Part shown: piece after piece, positions 55,420-64,000 of the stretch
How the letters are laid out: each line of letters starts with the position of its first letter
Numbering within the stretch: position 1 is the first letter of the stretch
Source of the DNA: Serripes groenlandicus
Lineage: Eukaryota > Mollusca > Bivalvia > Cardiida > Cardiidae
NCBI GenBank assembly: GCA_031761405.1
Contig: JASEVX010000013.1
Span: forward strand, 39,694,601-39,758,600
Direction: 5' to 3'
DNA: 64,000 bases
Position numbers and translations under genes: made by a program
Notes under the pieces: model-generated
What the model was told of the DNA's origin: nothing
The model's database searches: none
The model's input: the letters and a program-made list of their open reading frames with translations, nothing else

Positions 55420-56000
55420 TTAACCCTTTCCCACTTGTAGACGCATTCTGACCCATCTGCTGCAGACAACTTTTGAAAACATAGTGACAAAAGGAGAAAT
55501 TATACTTTCACTTCTAGAGAATATCCATGTTTTAGCATGATTGTTTTCAAATTCGTCTGCTGCAGATTTGTTGTATGAGGTTAACTGAGAAATTGCTCTA
55601 AACATTTTCTTCTTTTTCGGACGATGTTTTCAAACTCTGTGTCAAAATTATACTCTAAGCTTTCCATGCATAGATTTATCTTAATTAGATGTTAATTTTT
55701 TGTAAGCAGATGACTCTAGGACAGAAATTCGGGTGAAATGTTAAATTAAATGACAATTTTTAACCATTTCCTTCATACAGACTCGACCTGAACCCTGATC
55801 TGCAGCAGACGACTGTTGAAAACATTGTGGCAAAAGAATGAATTGCTCATTGTGAGCAATTTTACGTTTTTGCCACAATTTTTTCAATTCTTTTCAATAA
55901 TTAAATTTTTTATTATAAATTTTTCCATAATTTTATCTACATGTTTTCAATTTCGTCTGCTGCTAATTCGTTGTATATTGGAAAGGGTTAAATGTTAAAT
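55420..56000. mobile_element. Three family T copies
   Basis: 55420-55585 (core deleted), 55585-55700 (fragment), 55760-55992 (good core, TTGTGAGCAATTTTACG). Confidence 0.7.
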
Positions 56001-56650
56001 CTTTAAAGCAAGGCAAATTGCCTGTGACTTGGCACAAATGAAATAAAAAAACAAACAATTTATCACTAAATGCATGGGTGCGAACAATATACAGAAAATG
56101 TCAATTTGCTGATATCTTATAGCAAATTGAACCCGTTTAACTTTCCCACAATAGAACCAACGAAACCATTTCCCACATACAGCAAATCTCCAGCAGACAT
56201 GTAAACTTTGTAAACATCTAGGAAAAAGATTGGAAAAGATCTAAATATATCTATATCCACTCAAAACAAACAAATATCCTTTATTTACCCTTTTTCATGA
56301 TAGCACCAACTTAACCATTTCCCAAATTACACCAAATCTGTAACTTTGTAAATATCTAGGATAAAGCGTGGAAAATATCTAACTAACTAAATGCCTGCTA
56401 TTGAATAAAGTCGAAAACATTGTTGTATAAGAAGTTGCTCAACATGAGCCATTTCTCTTTTGTCCGCAATGATTTCAAATAACAGTCATCTGCTGCAAAT
56501 GCCTTAGTTTATAAATGCATCTGCATTTGGGAAAGGGTTAAAAGTCTGAAACACATGACCTAACCATAAAAAAATGCCCATATTTCCCTACAATGTTTTA
56601 TATCTTTTCTGAATTATCCAAACTTTTCTTCAGATGTTTTCAAACTTCTC
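56001..56650. mobile_element. Diverged family T copies
   Basis: Left parts near 56160 and 56315, a fuller copy to 56540 (ATTTGGGAAAGGGTTAA). 56000-56150 is unassigned. Confidence 0.5.
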
Positions 56651-56654
56651 CTGT

Positions 56655-56930
56655 AGTTCAGAGGATAATCATGCCGGCTGTTAATTGAGGAGTTCCTACC
56701 CAAGCTCCGCCAACATTCTTTCATTTGGTTGATGTAAATCAATGCCACAAGAGTCATTTGTCTTCCATCAACCGGCTAACAGTCTATATGGAAAAGCAGC
56801 TAGTTGCGTGGAAAGATTGTTGTATTGAGTACTGGTGTGAGAAATCCAGGAAACACTTTGGCAGGGGAATTGGCTGCTGTGATATGACTTAAACATTGTT
56901 GAAAATGGTGTTAACCCCAAATCAATCAAC
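56655..56930 (+). mobile_element. SINE-V, near full length
   Basis: Diverged head TGTAGTTCAGAGGATAATC, body CAACATTCTTTCATTTGG and TATATGGAAAAGCAGCTAG, tail GGTGTTAACCCCAAATCAAT. It lies about 280 bp beyond the 3' end of gene B. Confidence 0.75.
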
Positions 56931-57162
56931 TGTTGAAAACAGTTATTAGTCCTTAACCAGAAGCAGATGCTGCAACCTGTGTTTGTTTATCCTCATACTC
57001 GGCTAAACAGCCAATTTTTTTAGCAAAATAAACAGATGACTTTTGCCAAAAGGTTTTTAAATCTTATCCAAAAACTATACTTTCATAAAGATATTTTCAA
57101 TATTTTTTTGCTAGATGTTATCAGATTTGGCTGCTCATGATATTTGTTATATACCTGTGTAT

Positions 57163-57168
57163 TTTATT
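57163..57168 (-). promoter_or_regulatory. Candidate poly(A) signal of gene B (AATAAA)
   Basis: AATAAA on the minus strand about 47 nt past the stop codon. The spacing is compact but plausible; AT-rich surroundings lower its weight. Confidence 0.45.
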
Positions 57169-57214
57169 TTGAAATTTAGCACTGATATTTAAATAAATTC
57201 CTCCAATATTATTT

Positions 57215-58599
57215 TCAACGTTTCGGATAATGTCTTGTCCACGCGGAGGAAGCCCCTTGTCTCGGTGACGCCTGACCACCAGTGTATGGACTTCTAAGAT
57301 TGGTCATCTGCGAGCCTGGACCCAAGGATGGTTTCCTCGGAGACTGCATTCCAGGCGTGATCCGTCTTTGTGAGTTCCTTCTTGGAGGCAAAGGTTTCTT
57401 CTCCGTACCGCCTTGTCTGATTTCTTCAAACAGTTTCGTGTTTTTCTCCAGTTCGTTTATTCGCCGGTCCTTATCCAGACTGTCTCGTTCTAAGTTTAAT
57501 TTCTTCATTTGTAACAATGCGTTCTCCTTTTCAAGCTCATTCATCCTTGCTTTGATTTTTTCAAGGTTTTTCATTTCTTGTGAGTGTATATACATATCAT
57601 GTGCCATTTCATTTGTCTTTCTGATCTCTTCAAAAAGTCTGTTACTTGTGTCCGCTTTCTCTCCCATGAGTTTCTCAATGAGTTTATTCAAAGGAAACTT
57701 TCTGTCTTTTTCTGGAAATAAATTCAAGCACTTCTGTACCATTTTGACGCTTTCCTCTCCATTTTCCTTGTCCTCAATCAGTTTATCCATGAGTTCGTTA
57801 ATCATTTTATATGTAATACCCATCTGACAAAGATCTATATCTGGTTCCAGCACTGATTTTGTACATTCTAACAGTTTAGCATACATATCCTGAATTTCAC
57901 TATCATCCTCTGTTTGACCAAATTCAATCGACGAGTCAAGTTGGCTGTCCGCATCGCCAACTCCCTGGACTTGTTCAATATCCCCATCAACATCATCTTC
58001 GGCACCCATTTGAACCGAATCATTGTTTTCTGTTTCATTTATTTCACTCTCTCGTCTCATTCTGTCGTAGAATATTTCACCATCTTCAAATTCAGCAACA
58101 TCATCACCATCTAATCCATTCAAATCACTTGCATCACTATTGTCATCTTCAAACACAGAGTCATCATCATCCGTCATCTGAACATCCTGGTTCTTCTCAT
58201 TTTCTGTATCAACTACTATGTCATCTTGTTCAGGCACATGTTTACTGTCAACTTCATCTGGACCAGTACTAAAGTCCTGTTGAGATGACTTTCTTGGGCA
58301 TTCAATTATTTGTATCGGACTCATGCATTTATCTGCAAACTGCTTTCTGGGGGTTTTCATTCCAGATGTGTTTTGTTTTGTTGATGAAGTTTTCACCGTG
58401 TCTCCGTCTTGTTCATCGACATCGTAATTATCATCCTGATCGTCTTTTTGATCAGATGATTCACTTTTGAAATAAACCTTTTTACCAGAAGGGTTTCTTG
58501 AACTGTTGGCAGATGTTGGAATCAGTATTGATATGGGTACCCTGGTTTTGTTCATTGTCTCCTGGGGTGTAGACATGGCTCTCTGAATGGAGGATTTTT
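57215..58599 (-). CDS. Gene B exon 3: acidic linker, coiled coil, basic tail
   Basis: The acceptor is TCTTCCATTGCAG/AAAAAT; phase 1 gives KKSSIQRA before the in-frame MSTPQ. One exon carries more than 80% of the protein. The DEVD codons are at 58247..58258. The acidic block (for example QMTDDDDSVFEDDNSDASD) is followed by KFPLNKLIEKLMGEK, the coiled coil, and a tail ending SAWTRHYPKR. The long plus-strand frame opposite it is a shadow. Confidence 0.87.
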
Positions 58600-60831
58600 C
58601 TGCAATGGAAGAGTAACCGAGATAATTCCTAAATAAAGCCTATGGCATCAGAATTCGAGGGTTTGGCTTGCAACAGTTGTAACTAAAATTGGTATTTTTT
58701 AACCAAGGTTAATCACCTCGCTATGAAGTTTTTATAAGCGTTAAATTATTTTTCTTGGTAAACAGTGGAAATATAGGTGCCATCGTTATGAGCATATTGG
58801 CACATTAATTTGCATTGTTTACAAAGGGGTCAAAATTACCCCTAAACCAGGGTTTTCAAAATAGGTTTTAGTTACAACCGTTTTATACCAAGCACTCAAG
58901 ATGTACAAAGCCCAGTTATACAAAAATAAAATCACAAGGTGCATTGATTGAATGATTGGGGTTTAAGACTAGGTTCATTAAATTTTCAGTCATATCACTG
59001 CGGCTACTCGTGTGTTTCCTGGCTGTCTCACACCAGTAATCCCTACATACTTTCCAAGCAATTTGCTGCGTTTCCATATTGACTGTTAGCTTATTGGCGA
59101 AAGATGAATGACGCTCTTCACAGTGACTTTTATCAAACATCAGAAAGACTGTTGGCCAAGCTGCGATTCAAACTCACATCCCATGGATTGACAGCCCGCG
59201 TCGTAACCGACTGAGCTGCTATATATAGTGTTTATCATAAAGATAAACTTTTCTCATCAAAAGAAAAACAAGCCGAAACAATTAAGATTTCTAACTGGAC
59301 AGCACTTTTAGTATAGCTACAGGCACACTTGTTTTTTTAAAGGGCGATGAATTGATATGTGTAATAACATTATGCTATCCTATGCTCAGCGTTCTTGTCC
59401 TTCCATAAAGGTTTGATGAGGGATTTTCCCATTACAACAAATCTGCAGCAGACAACTTTGAAAACATCTACTGGTAGCCAAAAATATGATAAATATTATA
59501 AACTAAAGTAAAAACGGTAAACAAAAATTAAAACATTGTGACAAAGGAGAAATTACTCCTTTTACCACAATGTTTTAAGAAGTTGTCTGCTGCAAATGAA
59601 TAAAAGTGGTTCTATATGCAGGAAAGGGTTACAAAATCTATGTGCACTATATATCTGTAGATTAATTCATAATTATCATTGGTAATTCCAAATGGCATTA
59701 TATTACACTTATATATTAGATACTTCCAGCCAGTGATATTGGAGTTATGTATGGACTTTTAGACACAATAGTTTTATTTTGCTTTATGTTGGGGTTTTAA
59801 CTCACTTTCAACATTATTTCAGTTATTACGGCGACGGTGTTCACATATTATCCCTTGATAATGAAACCAGTACTAGGCTAGGAAATATGCATTGCCAAAG
59901 ACCATGACTGCCATGAATGGGGATCGAACCCGGGATGGCCATTTCCATATCCTGCATGCTTAACACTGCCACAGCAAAGAGCTTGACACAATAGTCAAAT
60001 GGTAAACATCTCAACATGTTGACATATTAGCCGTTCCACGAGAAAACCAACATTGTGGACTCTGCATAAATTATCGAGCCGGATCAGCCTAAGCATGCCA
60101 CGCAGGTTAATCCGGACAGGCACTTTTCGCCTCCTGTGGATTTTCTGTATTAGGAATCATTATATATATATACTCTATACATTTATCCCCCTGTGACGGA
60201 ATGTGTCGGCCCAGATTATCATGTGCAGACCGCGCAGGCTAATCTCGGTCGATACATAACGGAGTCCATAATGATTGTTTTCTCGTTGAACGGCTCATAT
60301 AATTCATTGGCATCTTGTAACTAAGTCTTATAGCAGTATGTAGTTATAACAATTTTGCATTAATCCTTTCCCACCCACAGACACAGTTCGACAAATCTGT
60401 AGCAGAGGACTTTTGAAAACATTGTTGCGAAAGGAGAAAATGCTCATAGTGAACAGTGTGTCCTTTTGCAACAACGTTCTCAACACTTATATATTCAATA
60501 ATAGTACTTTCTTTTCTAGATTTTTAATATATTTGCCAATATGTTTTACTCTGCTGAAGATTTGATGTATGTGTGAAATGTTTAAGCGATAAGATAAATT
60601 TCTAGTTTCACACAGTTAGAAAAAATGGCTGGAAGAAAGGTCTTACTTCTGCATTGTTGTTTAACCGTGTAAGTTTCTTCAAGTTCGTCTGCGAGCCAAC
60701 TGAAGTTCTCCCTCAGGATCCATACAAAATTCTTGTAGGCATTCGGCCCTCTTTTTTCAAGCAGCTCTAACATCTTGTAAACTTGATCTCTTGGCTTTCT
60801 CACATCCTGGATTGAAAGAATTAATTTATTA

Positions 60832-60862
<31 letters not shown>

Positions 60863-62273
60863 CTTAAAAAGAAGAGGGGGGTATATTGCTTTACACATGT
60901 TGTTCCGTACGTCGGCGATCAAAGTTTGTCTGATTGATAACTAGATAATGCTTAGACCTACTTTACTCAAACTTTGCAGGGAGGTTGGGTATGACCAGCA
61001 GATGACCCCTATTGATTTTGAGGTCATCTATTTGAGGTCACAATGACCTTGATCACAAAAAGCTGGCCTGATTGATAACTAAATAAATCTTAAACCTACA
61101 GTACAGGTTGGGCATGACAAGAAGATAACCCCTAGTTAATTTGAGCAGTGCTATTAGGAAACCCTTTCCCAATGGAGACGCATCTGCAGCAGAAGAATTT
61201 TGAAAACATTGTGACAAAAGGAGAAATTGCTCAAAATGAGCAAATTCTCCTTTTGCCACAATTATTTCAATATATATACCTATGATTATAGAGATATTCC
61301 ATATTTTTGAGTAGACATTTTCAAAGTCGTCTGCTGCAGTTTTGTTTTATGTTGTTAAAGAACCTCTGTAAAGCAGCATCCGCTTGGGTCCATAGCAGAA
61401 TTATGATGTGCAGGCATGTCTTTTCAACACTGCCTGAATATTGATAAATGCATAGTGTATATTGTAGACCATAATTTGACTGCAGTACATATGCAGGCTA
61501 ACAGAGGTCCAGATAAGAAGGGGTAAACAGCTCTTTTACCCACAATATCTCTCTTATTTTCCAACCAAACCCTATGATGTTGGTCACTCAAAATAATCTA
61601 TTATTATTGTCTAATAAGGTTTTTAGAACATGCGAAACACCCCTTATCAGGGCTTATCTTGATCTACATTGTTCATAATTGTTGTTTAAAAGTTGTTTTC
61701 AGTCTCATAAAGCAGAATAAAGGTTAATCCTTTCCCACTTACAATAAATCTGCAGTTTTTTTTGCAAGCTATAATCTAGGCAAAAATATAGAAAATCTCT
61801 TTAAGACTTCTCTGCAGCAGAGAGCTTTTTGAAAACATAGTGACAAAAGAAGAAATTGCTCAAAACGAGCAATTTCTCCTTTTGCCACACTGTGTTCCAG
61901 TTTTAGTCATAGGTTATCAATTCAATTATAGAGATTTTCTTTCTTTTTTTTTGACAAAATATGTTCGAAGTCGTCTGCTGCAGAAATATCGTATGAGGGA
62001 AAGGTTTAAATCAATGAATGATTGATTAAATAGGCTTTAAAACATTGTGAGTAAATTCTCCTTTGGCAACAATGTTTTCCATAGTCTTCTCCTGCAGTTG
62101 TAATAAATGTGGGGAGTAGTGCCATGTATCAAACAAACCTTTATAATTTGAAGCATCCCGTCTGTGAATATTTTGTTTTGCCGGAGGGAGGCAAAGAAGT
62201 CCTCGTCGACGATGAGTTCATTGGCTAGATGGATGTGATGGGCCCGCAGTGTGGACCTCTGCCTTTGGTCCAT
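57215..62273 (-). CDS. Gene B: CARD-acidic linker-coiled-coil protein, 559 aa, three exons
   Basis: Hand-built model: exons 62139..62273, 60647..60806 and 57215..58599, total 1680 nt, in frame throughout (phases 0 and 1). The start AACATGG has a good context and an in-frame TAG two codons upstream. Residues 1-91 are a CARD with EKRGPNAYKNF and SWL, closest in pattern to CRADD/RAIDD and caspase-2. Residues about 146-336 are a strongly acidic Asp/Glu linker with DEVD at 213-216, 333-406 helical, 414-496 coiled coil (LEKENALLQMKKLNLERDSL), and 497-559 a basic Pro/Arg/Ser tail with PLPPRR and several SP sites. No enzyme domain is present. About 39 of 91 CARD residues match gene A by eye, and the intron position is shared. 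It is probably a cytosolic signalling scaffold; the partner is unknown. Confidence 0.85.
58655..58899. mobile_element. GGGCTTGGCG palindromic MITE in gene B intron 2
   Basis: TCGAGGGTTTGGCTTGCAAC and AACCGTTTTATACCAAGCAC arms; centre AATGCAAATTAATGTGCC-type pairing. It starts 55 bp from the exon 3 acceptor. Confidence 0.82.
58943..59222 (-). mobile_element. SINE-V in gene B intron 2
   Basis: GATTGAATGATTGGGGTTTAAG, CGTGTGTTTCCTGGCTGTC, head CTGCGATTCAAACTCACATC and GACAGCCCGCGTC. Confidence 0.75.
59420..60586. mobile_element. Repeats of gene B intron 2: family T, SINE-S, GAGCCGTTC MITE, family T
   Basis: Family T at 59425-59632 and 60360-60586; reversed SINE-S at 59785-59985 (GGATCGAACCCGGGATGGC); palindromic MITE at 60027-60297 (TTAGCCGTTCCACGAGAAAA / CTCGTTGAACGGCTCA). 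Confidence 0.7.
60647..60806 (-). CDS. Gene B exon 2: C-terminal half of the CARD
   Basis: The acceptor is TTTCAATCCAG/GATGTG; the exon begins DVRKPRDQVYKML and contains EKRGPNAYKNFVWILREN and SWLADELEETY. The donor is AGAA/GTAAGA (phase 1). The first 46 residues align without gaps to gene A, 21 of 46 identical by eye. It ends about 23 codons earlier than gene A exon 2. Confidence 0.88.
60834..61145 (+). repeat. 30-base C run and truncated GGTCA-type element in gene B intron 1
   Basis: The C run is 60834-60863. It is followed by GAAGAGGGGGGTATATTG, then GCAGATGACCCCTATTGATT and TTGAGGTCA, shared with 10858..12410. The run sits 28 bp from the exon 2 acceptor. Confidence 0.75.
61157..62110. 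mobile_element. Family T copies in gene B intron 1
   Basis: 61158-61360 (good core), 61730-62010 (left piece plus a copy ending TATGAGGGAAAGGTTTAA), 62040-62105. 61365-61730 is unassigned apart from a GAGTACCC-like piece. Confidence 0.65.
62139..62273 (-). CDS. Gene B exon 1: N-terminal half of the CARD
   Basis: It holds 45 codons, MDQRQRSTLRAHH through GMLQIIK, then a GTTTGT donor in phase 0. Length and phase are identical to gene A exon 1. An in-frame TAG stands just before AAC-ATG, which fixes the start unless an upstream exon splices in. Confidence 0.87.
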
Positions 62274-62348
62274 GTTCTACCAGTGGCCGTGAATTATTTA
62301 GCGGAGGTAGTGCGTGCTGGAGCTGTTGATCATTGCTGGGCGATAAAA

Positions 62349-62360
62349 GAAAGTGAAACT
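62349..62360 (+). promoter_or_regulatory. ISRE/IRF-like site upstream of gene B
   Basis: GAAAGTGAAACT matches the interferon-stimulated response element core GAAANNGAAAC, which IRF proteins bind. It lies 76-87 nt upstream of the gene B start and outside the neighbouring family T repeat. IRF genes exist in molluscs (general knowledge). Use as a promoter element is inference. Confidence 0.35.
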
Positions 62361-62384
62361 TAATTGTCATGAAATTAACACTTT

Positions 62385-62575
62385 CCCACCACGTGCAGTG
62401 AATAAAACATTGTGGCAAAAGGAGAAATTGCTCACGTCACAATGTAATCAATACTTTTCAAAAGATATATATGTATTCTTTAATTTTAGAGATTTTTCGT
62501 ATCTTTATCCGACTGATATTTTAAAAGTCACATTCTGCTAACAACCTGTTGTATGTGAGATAGGGTTAAGATAGA
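62385..62575. mobile_element. Family T MITE upstream of gene B
   Basis: ACACTTTCCCACCACGTGCAG to TATGTGAGATAGGGTTAA, with CATTGTGGCAAAAGGAG. Confidence 0.65.
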
Positions 62576-62598
62576 ATGTGACACAATCGCATATGTTA

Positions 62599-62840
62599 TG
62601 AGCCGTTCGTTCTACGTGAAAATCAAAATTATGGACACTGCGTAATGTATCGACCCAGATCAGCCTGTGCAGGCTAATCCGAGCCGACACATTCCGTCTC
62701 CAGAGGATAGAGGTATAGAATAATGATTCCTGAAACAGAATATCCACAGGAGGCGAAAAGTGTCTGTGGCACGCTTAGGCTGTTCCGGGTCGATACTTTA
62801 CGCAGGTTCCATAATGTTGGTTTTCTCGCAGGATGGCTCA
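62599..62840. mobile_element. GAGCCGTTC palindromic MITE
   Basis: TGAGCCGTTCGTTCTACGTG at left, TCGCAGGATGGCTCA at right, with ACGCAGGTTCCATAATGTTGG paired to CCATAATTTTG-type sequence. Confidence 0.75.
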
Positions 62841-63180
62841 AATATAATATTATAGCTCCTATAAATGGTCTTGCTATAGATGCTAAGAAATGTATGTTTG
62901 TGAGACTAGTGGGACTTTAGTTCTAGTTTTGTCCAGAATTTACATGGAAGCCTTCATGGTGTATTCTAGGATTCGAAAACAAGGGGCGAATTTTATCAGA
63001 AAATTGATGTTATGATCATATTGAGACATTTTTCCTTCTTAAATTTGTCTTTGTTAAAAATTCCTCCTTTCCATATAAATTTAGGGAAGATATATTCAGA
63101 ACAGTGTGAAATATAGCATGATCTCCCCTCCTAGAATAGACACTGGGAAGATTAAATCACTCATGGAAGGAGAGGGAGGT
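62841..63180. other. No gene seen
   Basis: Unassigned AT-rich sequence. Confidence 0.35.
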
Positions 63181-63184
63181 CTCT

Positions 63185-63625
63185 CAACCAGGCTGTAGCT
63201 TTTCTGGAGACTCTTATTAGAAAATACAAAAAATTCCAGCGTGTCCTCAGAAGCTTTCGGGAGTGTCCACGGAATCATTCTGGGTTGTTTACCAGGCTGT
63301 AGCTTTTCTGGGGACTCTTATTAGAAAATAAAAAAAATGCACGAAAATACAGGGAAACCATGGAAAAACCATGGAAAAAAAACAACCAAGGAATTTGATG
63401 TTAAGATGATGAAACGCTGGAAATGGTTTTGAATACTCTCTCCACGGAACCATTCCAGCGTTTCCTCAGAAGCTTTCCGGGGTGTCCACGGAATCATTCT
63501 GGGTTGTTTACTTAAACATACTGGGGTGTCCATGGAAAGTGTCAGATTATCCCAAAGTATCCCTGGAAAGTTGTCCGAATACACCAGGGATTTTCGTATT
63601 TTCTGTCCCCAGAAAATCTACAGAC
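63185..63625. mobile_element. ACAGAAAATACAGGGAAA element, second copy with duplication
   Basis: GCTGTAGCTTTTCTGG.GACTC occurs at 63198 and 63296; the rest matches 51268..51640, including GGAAAGTTGTC.GAATAC and TTTTCGTATTTTCTGT. Confidence 0.7.
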
Positions 63626-63689
63626 TGCTTTTGCACTGGCTTGCCTGATATCAAATATTCAACTTATGGGGTATTTCATATGATTTGCT

Positions 63690-63890
63690 TGCACGCTTGA
63701 ATGGTGTTTTACGCCGCTTATTAACAATTTTTCTGTCTTATCACATTTTACCATGCAGTATACTTTTGATCCTTAGTTATGCTGAACCAGCGAGTCAATT
63801 GTAGTGCTAACCCAGCAATCCTGAGTGCCATAAAGGGAGATCCATTACTACAATTTGGTTTTTGCTATAATTACATGGATGAGACTCGTA
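63690..63890 (-). mobile_element. SINE-G, diverged, then a family T left part to the window end
   Basis: TGGTGTTTTACGCCGCTTATT, AACCAGCGAGTCAATTGTAG; from 63893 TTTCTGACGCCTATGCAGCAG begins a family T copy. Confidence 0.6.
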
Positions 63891-64000
63891 CCAGCTTTCT
63901 GACGCCTATGCAGCAGACAACTTTTGAAAACATTTTGGTGAAGGGAGAAATTAATCATGATGAGTTTCTTGACACCAGTATTAAATTCAACATTCTTGAC

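Noticed and set aside
57282..57827. 181-codon open frame on the plus strand
   Set aside because: It lies exactly opposite the coiled-coil exon of gene B; its Phe/Ser-rich composition is the complement of Lys/Glu-rich codons.

Overview
The window looks like non-coding-rich nuclear DNA of a mollusc, most likely a bivalve. The reasons are AT-rich sequence, intron-split genes, several tRNA-headed SINE families of the kind common in bivalves (3' tails ending in CAATCAATC), a decayed non-LTR retrotransposon, and very dense non-autonomous DNA transposons. No species is proven. I see no bacterial-style operon, rRNA gene, intact tRNA gene or CRISPR array.

Two protein genes can be built by hand. Both are on the minus strand and they are paralogues. 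Gene A (20404..26398, four exons, 464 aa) and gene B (57215..62273, three exons, 559 aa) each begin with a caspase-recruitment domain (CARD) encoded by two exons. The first exon is 135 nt (45 codons) in both, the intron has the same position and phase, and the second exon ends in phase 1 in both. The CARDs most resemble those of CRADD/RAIDD and caspase-2. After the CARD come an acidic or polar linker, a predicted coiled coil and a basic Ser/Arg/Pro-rich tail. There is no death, NACHT, kinase or protease domain. Both linkers carry a canonical effector-caspase motif (DEVD followed by Gly in A and Ser in B). Gene B has an ISRE/IRF-like site about 80 bp upstream of its start. This looks like a small cluster of CARD-coiled-coil adaptors whose function I infer as apoptosis or innate-immune signalling. 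It is the most interesting content of the window.

The rest is a repeat landscape. One family, called family T here, dominates. It is a MITE of about 190-245 bp with TTAA at its ends, CCCTTTCCC termini, subterminal CTGCAGCAGACG motifs and a palindromic core. More than 40 copies or fragments are scattered through both introns and intergenic DNA. Other families are: SINE-V (tRNA head, tail reading TTAAACCCCAATCAATCAAT), SINE-G (Gly/Glu-tRNA-like GGTGGTGTAGTGGTAGAGC head) and SINE-S (Ser-tRNA-like head, CATT tail); a 574-bp mariner-type MITE; a 302-bp hAT-type MITE; palindromic MITEs (GGGCTTGGCG, GAGCCGTTC and GAACCTGTG types); and larger bivalve-type elements ending in GGCCCTCTTGTT.

Layout. 0-20 kb: repeats only, with a CCATGG palindromic array, a 79-bp satellite and a GGTCA-rich element. 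20-26.4 kb: gene A. 26.4-57 kb: repeats, with a head-to-tail LINE relic at 35.7-39.7 kb, a triplicated segment at 44.8-46.2 kb and a 35-bp satellite at 48-49.1 kb. 57-62.3 kb: gene B. 62.3-64 kb: repeats. Nested insertions with target-site duplications give a partial order of events: family T came before SINE-S, and SINE-G came before the hAT MITE.
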